The position numbers and the translations under genes are program-made. A stretch of DNA of 11,374 nt from Nitrososphaerota archaeon (lineage in GTDB: Archaea; Thermoproteota; Nitrososphaeria; Nitrososphaerales; Gagatemarchaeaceae): positions 1 to 11,374 of the forward strand of contig VBPK01000148.1 of assembly GCA_005877225.1 (NCBI GenBank), given 5' to 3'. The notes under the pieces are model-generated. The model was given only the letters and a program-made list of their open reading frames with translations. It made no database searches and was not told where the DNA came from. Shown here piece by piece: positions 7,408 through 11,374 of this stretch (the stretch's first letter is position 1; the number at the start of each line of letters is the position of its first letter).

Positions 7408-7413
7408 TTATAT
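7408..7413 (-). promoter_or_regulatory. TATA box of the binding-protein gene
   Basis: The minus strand reads ATATAA here, within the 107-base gap after the enolase stop. Its centre is about 30 bases from an in-frame GTG at 7378-7380 and only about 18 from the GTG at 7390-7392. The usual TATA-to-start distance of leaderless archaeal genes therefore favours the inner start. GAAGGAAGG lies directly before the outer GTG and is too close to be an ideal ribosome-binding site. The box suggests that the transporter genes have a promoter separate from the enolase. Confidence 0.55.
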
Positions 7414-7499
7414 GAACATTGATAGGTGTTCTTTGTAAGCACAGAGATTGAGAATATGAGAAGCTCAACTTTGATGATGCATCTGAAGATTCCAGCAAA

Positions 7500-8606
7500 T
7501 CAGCTCTTGTCAGCATACTTAGTCAGGAGTCTTGATGGAACTTCGACGCCAATTCCGGGTTTTTCAGGAATCGCTAGATACCCATCCTTCAAGTCGACGT
7601 ACTGATCGATTATCTCTTCCCGAAGAGGGTCCTCAGTCTGGTCGTACTCCAAGATGTAACCATTGGCTTCGGAAGCAACAAGATGAAGGCTCGCTACCAG
7701 GCCCACGATGGAACCGAAGACGTGCGGTGCGTGTTGCATTCCCCTCCTTGAAGCCAGGCTCGCGATCTGCTTCGCCTGGGAAACACCGCCACACCGCGTC
7801 ACATCCGCCTGCACTATATCTACAGCTCGCTTCTCGATGAGTTCCCTGAAGCCGAACTCGGTATACTCGTTCTCTCCCGCGGCGATGGGAATCCCCGAAT
7901 TCTTCTTCACTTCACGCAATCCCTCGACGTCATCAGCCGAGACCGGTTCTTCGAACCACAAAATCTCTTGATTCTCGAGTTCTCTTGCCACCTTGATAGC
8001 AGTGCCAGGGAGGTAGCCCATGTTGGCGTCTATTATCAGGTCTATGTCGCCTCCAATCTCCTTCCTTATTACTTTCACACGCCGCACATCGTCTTCAGGG
8101 TCGAAACCGACTTTCATCTTCACGGCGGTGAAACCTGACTTGACGAAGGTCTTCATCTCGCGGATGAGGTCGCGCTCCGGCTTGTAGAACCCTCCACTGG
8201 CGTAGGCCCGCACCCTATCGACGCGTCTTCCTCCGAGCAACCTGTGCAGTGGTTCTTTCAGAGACTTGCCGATTATGTCCCAGAGCGCGATTTCGACTGC
8301 GCTCAGTGCGATTATGGCCACTCCCCTCCTACCGTAGAGAAACGAGCGCTTGTACAGCGTGTCCCACAACTCTCTTACTTTGGCGGGATCTTGGCCGATT
8401 AGGTAAGGCCTGAACCCCTCTCTAATCAAGGGCGGCACAGAGGATACGGCAAAGTACTGACCAGCTTCACCGAGGCCGCTGATTCCCTCATCGGTCTCCA
8501 CCTCCACGAAGACGTGGTTTCTCGCCTTATGCGAGAAGTACGCATCAGTTATTGGCGACTTTACTGGAACGCGGAGTACACGCGTTCTGACGTCCTTAAT
8601 CTTCAT
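7500..8606 (-). CDS. Mandelate racemase/muconate lactonizing enzyme-family enolase (likely acid-sugar dehydratase)
   Basis: A 368-residue member of the enolase superfamily. Such enzymes take a proton from the carbon next to a carboxylate on a bound Mg2+ ion, leading to racemisation, cycloisomerisation or dehydration of sugar acids. The capping domain is at about 1-125. The barrel carries the base motif KMK (K163, K165), the three metal ligands D193 (in IIDANMGY), E219 (in WFEEPV) and E245 (in AGENEYTE), and a D268/H295 pair (VQADVTRCGG and HAPHVFGS) with E320 in ILEYDQ. The KxK plus Asp-His dyad puts it in the mandelate-racemase subgroup, where acid-sugar dehydratases are common; the substrate cannot be named. 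The ATG is at 8604-8606 and the first residues MKIKDVRTRVLRVPV match the family start. The gene lies 107 bases upstream of the importer in the same direction and may process what the importer brings in. Confidence 0.92.
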   Translation of the reverse strand: MKIKDVRTRVLRVPVKSPITDAYFSHKARNHVFVEVETDEGISGLGEAGQYFAVSSVPPLIREGFRPYLIGQDPAKVRELWDTLYKRSFLYGRRGVAIIALSAVEIALWDIIGKSLKEPLHRLLGGRRVDRVRAYASGGFYKPERDLIREMKTFVKSGFTAVKMKVGFDPEDDVRRVKVIRKEIGGDIDLIIDANMGYLPGTAIKVARELENQEILWFEEPVSADDVEGLREVKKNSGIPIAAGENEYTEFGFRELIEKRAVDIVQADVTRCGGVSQAKQIASLASRRGMQHAPHVFGSIVGLVASLHLVASEANGYILEYDQTEDPLREEIIDQYVDLKDGYLAIPEKPGIGVEVPSRLLTKYADKS

Positions 8607-8642
8607 TCAGACGATATCGAGGCGGTTACGAGTCGACAGGGC

Positions 8643-8650
8643 TTATAAAT
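8643..8650. promoter_or_regulatory. TATA box shared by divergent enolase and amidohydrolase genes
   Basis: TTATAAAT is a near-ideal archaeal TATA box. Read on the plus strand, its centre is 31 bases before the ATG at 8678, which predicts a leaderless or nearly leaderless amidohydrolase mRNA; no ribosome-binding site precedes that ATG. Read on the minus strand it is ATTTATAAG, about 40 bases before the enolase ATG at 8606. It is the only good TATA box in this 71-base gap, so the two genes may share it. Confidence 0.65.
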
Positions 8651-8677
8651 CGCTGGCTTCTACCGCCCTCCCCCCAA

Positions 8678-9640
8678 ATGATCGTCGATACTGAAGCATT
8701 GCTGTGCTACAGGTTCTTCCCTCTCTACGGGCGTGAAACGAAGAAAGTCTACTGGTCTCCCAAGAGAGACAGGAGTTGGGAGTTCACCCTCGCGAATCCA
8801 ATGACGAACCGAGAATTCACCGGCGACCTAATCCTTGCAGAGATGGACAGGGCCGGCGTTGACAAGGCGATCGTTCAAACCGTATACCCTGAAGACTTTC
8901 GACAATTCTTCGAGTATTTTGGAGCCTCCTTGGAGAACTATGTCGGAGGGAAAGAGTACACGCTCAGCTTCCTCAACAACAACGAAACCAGAAATAGACT
9001 GCTGTGGTTCAATTGCATCAACCTCAACAGGAAGGGTTCGTTCGAGGGGATTGCACAGGACATCAAAGACGGAGTAAGAGGGTTCAAGATCTTCCCGCGC
9101 TGGCACTTCTTCAGGATTGACGACGCGAAGATGATGGAGCTTTACCAGACATGCTCGGAGAATAAGCTACCCGTCGGGTTGGGTCTTGAGAACTCCTGGA
9201 GAGGTACATACGACCACAGGAGCATGACCGAGCAGATAGCAGGAGTGACCAGAAAGTATGATGACGTTAACTTTCTGATCGATCATGCCGGTCTCACGGT
9301 AGCAGGCGAAGGCTGTGTTAGCCCCGAAGATCCTGAAGTGCAGCCATTTTTCGACATGGTGAACAAGAGAGAGAACATCTACCTTGGGTGCTATTTCCTC
9401 ATGCCTCCGGGTCACGAGGTCGAGGAGTATCCGTTTCCTACCTCCTTGAAGTGGCTGAAGATGGTCGTGAAGAGGGTTGGAGTCGAGAAGCTAACCTGGG
9501 CGAGCGACTATCCGTTCAGCGAGAACCACGCGAAGTACGTTCAAATGATCGATTGGATTCGGAGGCACGCGGATTTCCTGAGTGAAGAAGAGCGAGCCAT
9601 GGTTCTCGGTGGGAATGCGAAGAGATACCTTCGACTCTAA
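8678..9640 (+). CDS. Amidohydrolase-2-like TIM-barrel protein with altered metal site
   Basis: The 320-residue product resembles the amidohydrolase-2 family (ACMSD and related decarboxylases/hydrolases): DLILAEMDRAGVDKAIVQTV (50-69), a central GVRGFKIFPRWH (132-143), NFLIDHAGL with H203, KLTWASDYPFSE with D277, and the closing ERAMVLGGNAKRYLRL (305-320). The family usually opens with an HxH metal motif (IDxHxH). Here the opening is MIVDTEALLCY with no histidine, and the later strand that normally carries another metal-binding His reads PVGLGLENSW. So only the H203 and D277 positions remain of the usual set, and the protein may bind metal differently, have lost catalysis, or use other residues. 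The ATG at 8678 is fixed by the TATA box 31 bases upstream. It converges on the cyclase gene with a 50-base gap. The reaction is unknown; hydrolysis or decarboxylation of a ring or lactone acid is possible. Confidence 0.8.
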   Translation: MIVDTEALLCYRFFPLYGRETKKVYWSPKRDRSWEFTLANPMTNREFTGDLILAEMDRAGVDKAIVQTVYPEDFRQFFEYFGASLENYVGGKEYTLSFLNNNETRNRLLWFNCINLNRKGSFEGIAQDIKDGVRGFKIFPRWHFFRIDDAKMMELYQTCSENKLPVGLGLENSWRGTYDHRSMTEQIAGVTRKYDDVNFLIDHAGLTVAGEGCVSPEDPEVQPFFDMVNKRENIYLGCYFLMPPGHEVEEYPFPTSLKWLKMVVKRVGVEKLTWASDYPFSENHAKYVQMIDWIRRHADFLSEEERAMVLGGNAKRYLRL

Positions 9641-9690
9641 TCACGTGGCGGCTGCATGACTGCGGGCATGAAGGAAGTTTTGACTCTTAC

Positions 9691-10410
9691 CTAGTCTCCC
9701 AGGAGAGCGTAGGCTCGACACGGTGACGCCTCTGAATCCGTCAGGAACACGGGCGCGTAGACAACGTATGCTCTTCCGGTCTTGCTAAGTTCAAGGACTT
9801 TGTCCAAGTTGTTCATCTCTTCAATTATGACTACGTCACGCTCCAGAAATATCGAATGACTGATCGATGGGGGGGTCTTTGCGGTGGGACCCTGATGGGG
9901 GAGACTCTCTCCCCACCCTCCTATGCTCAGCCCATCAGTACCTATGGCTCTGATTCCTTTCTCTACTAAGAATCGGGCTGCTGAATCGCTGACGTAGGGC
10001 CAATTGAACAAGAATTCAGGGTTAAAACCCCTCTTTTGTGACCATCCCGTGCACAATAACACTACGTCGTCCCTCATGATTTTCTTGTCGTAGACCAAGA
10101 AATCTTCGGCCAAGATCTCCTCAGCCGGTTTCTTGTGTCTGAAATCTAGGACTATGCCCTCTCCCATGAATTTCTCCAATGGCAGCTTACCAACAGGTTT
10201 TCCATCCCGGAGAAAGTGTGACGGCGCGTCGACATGAGTCCCTGTATGAACCGTCATGTTCTGAATGATTGACATATCGAAACCATCACTCGCAATCCGT
10301 TTCACTCTCGTAATAAGGGGATCAGGATGTGTGGGCCAATGAGGCATCCCGGTGTACACAGGCTCGCTAAGGTCAATCACACGCGGAGGTATGTTCGGCC
10401 GTCTTCTCAC
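9691..10410 (-). CDS. Cyclase-family metal-dependent hydrolase (kynurenine formamidase-like)
   Basis: A 239-residue member of the cyclase family (PF04199), which includes arylformamidases and other metal-dependent hydrolases of amides, lactones and cyclic compounds. The opening VIDLSEPVYTGMPHWPTHPD (11-30) and the hallmark HTGTHVDAPSHF (55-66) are intact, giving metal ligands H55, H59 and D61 plus H65. Further conserved points are the TGW motif (121-123), IGTDGLSI (156-163), H185 and the acidic pair in IIEEMNNL (195-202). The length is normal, so an active enzyme is expected. Identity as a kynurenine formamidase is not implied, since no other tryptophan-degradation genes are visible. The start is GTG at 10408-10410, with a TATA box about 29 bases upstream and no ribosome-binding site, so the transcript is probably leaderless. 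It is transcribed divergently from the FGD-like gene. Confidence 0.9.
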   Translation of the reverse strand: MRRRPNIPPRVIDLSEPVYTGMPHWPTHPDPLITRVKRIASDGFDMSIIQNMTVHTGTHVDAPSHFLRDGKPVGKLPLEKFMGEGIVLDFRHKKPAEEILAEDFLVYDKKIMRDDVVLLCTGWSQKRGFNPEFLFNWPYVSDSAARFLVEKGIRAIGTDGLSIGGWGESLPHQGPTAKTPPSISHSIFLERDVVIIEEMNNLDKVLELSKTGRAYVVYAPVFLTDSEASPCRAYALLGD

Positions 10411-10435
10411 GATATGCTGCGAAAGTGGCCTTTCA

Positions 10436-10443
10436 ATTAATAA
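10436..10443 (-). promoter_or_regulatory. TATA box of the cyclase gene
   Basis: The minus strand reads TTATTAAT, centred about 29 bases before the GTG start at 10408-10410. This spacing predicts a leaderless or almost leaderless transcript. Confidence 0.6.
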
Positions 10444-10456
10444 GCGAATCGAGATA

Positions 10457-10475
10457 TCGCATCTGCGAGATGCGA
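10457..10475. repeat. Inverted repeat, candidate operator between divergent promoters
   Basis: TCGCATCT-GCG-AGATGCGA is a perfect inverted repeat with 8-base arms and a 3-base centre. It lies midway between the TATA boxes of the cyclase gene (10436-10443) and the FGD-like gene (10492-10499), starting 14 bases from the first and ending 17 bases before the second. That position suits a dimeric DNA-binding regulator acting on both genes. No regulator gene is visible in the window. A terminator is unlikely because no T-run follows and no gene ends nearby. Confidence 0.6.
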
Positions 10476-10491
10476 CCGTGTTGCTAGTAGA

Positions 10492-10499
10492 TTTTATAG
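10492..10499 (+). promoter_or_regulatory. TATA box of the FGD-like gene
   Basis: TTTTATAG is centred about 36 bases before the ATG at 10532. A GGAG lies at 10519-10522, nine bases before the ATG, so a short leader of roughly ten bases is expected and may or may not retain that site. Confidence 0.5.
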
Positions 10500-10531
10500 C
10501 TCTCCACGAAATTACAGTGGAGCCCTGTTAG

Positions 10532-11374
10532 ATGATCAAGTTCGGCTATGCGGCTCAACAGGAACAACATCACCCCCTTGCACTCCTCAGCCACGCGAGA
10601 CTGGCGGAGAAAGCGGGTTTTGATTCGATTTGGAGTAGCGATCATTTCCATCCCTGGGCAGACAAAAACGCACACTCCGCATTTGCGTGGATTTGGCTTG
10701 CCTCGGCCGCGGAACGTACAAGCAAAGTGTCACTTGGGACCACCGTCACATCTCCCATCCTGCGCTATAATCCCGCCTTGGTGGCGCAAGCCTTCGCTAC
10801 TCTTGCCGTGCTGTACCCAAACAGGATCTTCTTGGGTTTGGGAACCGGGGAGGCTATGAACGAGGTTCCCATAGGCTACAACTGGCCACCCTTTAAGGAG
10901 AGATTGGCTCGCTTGGAAGAAGCTATCCGAATCATACGCGCTCTCTGGACCCAATCCAGGGTGAACTTCAAAGGTAAGTACTACAGCCTAAGAAAAGCAA
11001 ACCTGTACACTAAACCTGAGAAGCCACCACACCTGTACGTTGCTGCCAGTGGGCGACGCACCTCAAGAGTTGCGGGGAAGCTTGCTGACGGCCTTCTAAC
11101 CCTCCCAGCAGGACAGATTTCGAACATGAATAAGGCCGATTTCTACCGTGATGTGATCTTTCAGGGTCTCGAAGAAGGTGCGCGTGAAGCTGGCAGAGAT
11201 GTCTCGAGAGTAGATCGGGCAATAGCGATAACTTCATCTTACGACGAAGACTATGACAGAGCACTAGAATCACTCAGATTCTGGGGCGGTACGCTCCTAC
11301 CGGCCTTCTTCGACCTTGGAATCTCCGACCCACGCGTAATAGAAGAACACGGTTTGAAGGTCGGTAAGGATGCT
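10532..11374 (+). CDS. F420-dependent glucose-6-phosphate dehydrogenase-like oxidoreductase, 3' end cut off
   Basis: The frame is open from ATG 10532 to the right edge (281 codons, no stop), so the C-terminal fifth or so is outside the window if it matches the roughly 336 residues of mycobacterial Fgd1. It is a luciferase-like TIM barrel with the marks of the Fgd group: MIKFGYAAQQEQ, SSDHFHPW (35-42), LRYNPALVAQAFATLAVLYP (77-96), NRIFLGLGTGEAMNE (97-111), FKERLARLEEAI (121-132) and SYDEDYDRALESLRFW (236-251). D37, H38, W42 and E107 correspond to the Fgd1 active-site Asp, His, Trp and Glu. Relatives oxidise glucose-6-phosphate, other sugar phosphates or alcohols while reducing F420 in the cytoplasm. 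Lysines that contact phosphate in Fgd1 do not seem to be kept, so the substrate may differ. It is only distantly similar to the oxidoreductase at the left of the window and is not a copy of it. Confidence 0.88.
   Translation, partial: MIKFGYAAQQEQHHPLALLSHARLAEKAGFDSIWSSDHFHPWADKNAHSAFAWIWLASAAERTSKVSLGTTVTSPILRYNPALVAQAFATLAVLYPNRIFLGLGTGEAMNEVPIGYNWPPFKERLARLEEAIRIIRALWTQSRVNFKGKYYSLRKANLYTKPEKPPHLYVAASGRRTSRVAGKLADGLLTLPAGQISNMNKADFYRDVIFQGLEEGAREAGRDVSRVDRAIAITSSYDEDYDRALESLRFWGGTLLPAFFDLGISDPRVIEEHGLKVGKDA

Noticed and set aside
7479..7490. GCATCTGAAGAT as a second copy of the 10457-10475 operator
   Set aside because: It shares GCATCTG with the operator and has a small 4-2-4 inverted repeat, but the match is short and about 70 bases from the nearest TATA box, so chance is likely.
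9641..9690. Terminator between the convergent amidohydrolase and cyclase genes
   Set aside because: Only a TTTT tract is present, with no stable hairpin or long T-run.
1..11374. CRISPR array, insertion sequence, tRNA or rRNA gene
   Set aside because: No regularly spaced repeats, transposase-like product, terminal inverted repeats or structural RNA signatures were seen.

Overview
The window looks archaeal. TATA-like boxes (TTATAAAT, TTATTAAT, ATATAA) sit about 29-31 bases upstream of several start codons with almost no leader. Two enzymes belong to the luciferase-like class that often uses coenzyme F420. The solute-binding protein has the archaeal layout of signal peptide, globular part, Thr-rich stalk and C-terminal membrane anchor. 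GC content is moderate. I would guess a member of the Thermoproteota (a non-ammonia-oxidising Nitrososphaeria or Bathyarchaeia-like lineage), but the sequence alone does not prove the lineage.

Layout. Positions 1-354 (+) hold the 3' part of a GlcG/HbpS-type gene, followed by a 212-base gap. A luciferase-like oxidoreductase follows at 567-1541 (+). It converges on a long minus-strand block, 8606 down to 1567: a mandelate-racemase-type enolase, then a complete Opp/Dpp-type ABC importer in the order binding protein, permease B, permease C, ATPase D, ATPase F. Gaps between the four downstream transporter genes are 4-11 bases. Diverging from the enolase is an amidohydrolase-like gene at 8678-9640 (+). 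It converges on a cyclase-family hydrolase at 9691-10410 (-). This in turn diverges from a gene resembling F420-dependent glucose-6-phosphate dehydrogenase (10532 to the right edge, +), with a 19-base inverted repeat between the two promoters.

How the genes may work together (inference): the importer brings in an organic solute. Archaeal Opp/Dpp-family systems carry sugars as well as peptides. The enolase-superfamily dehydratase or racemase, the two metal-hydrolase-type enzymes, the GlcG-like protein and the two flavin/F420 oxidoreductases would form a catabolic set for a hydroxy acid, sugar acid or lactone-like compound. The exact substrate cannot be read from the sequence.

The most unusual feature is the binding protein (5485-7392, -). 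Its two halves are in reversed order compared with the SBP_bac_5/DppA family: the part that is normally C-terminal comes first and the normally N-terminal part follows, each present once, between an intact signal peptide and an intact stalk and anchor. This is a circular permutation. Also notable are a permease whose first membrane helix is encoded upstream of any ATG/GTG/TTG start, and an amidohydrolase homologue lacking the usual N-terminal metal-binding histidines.
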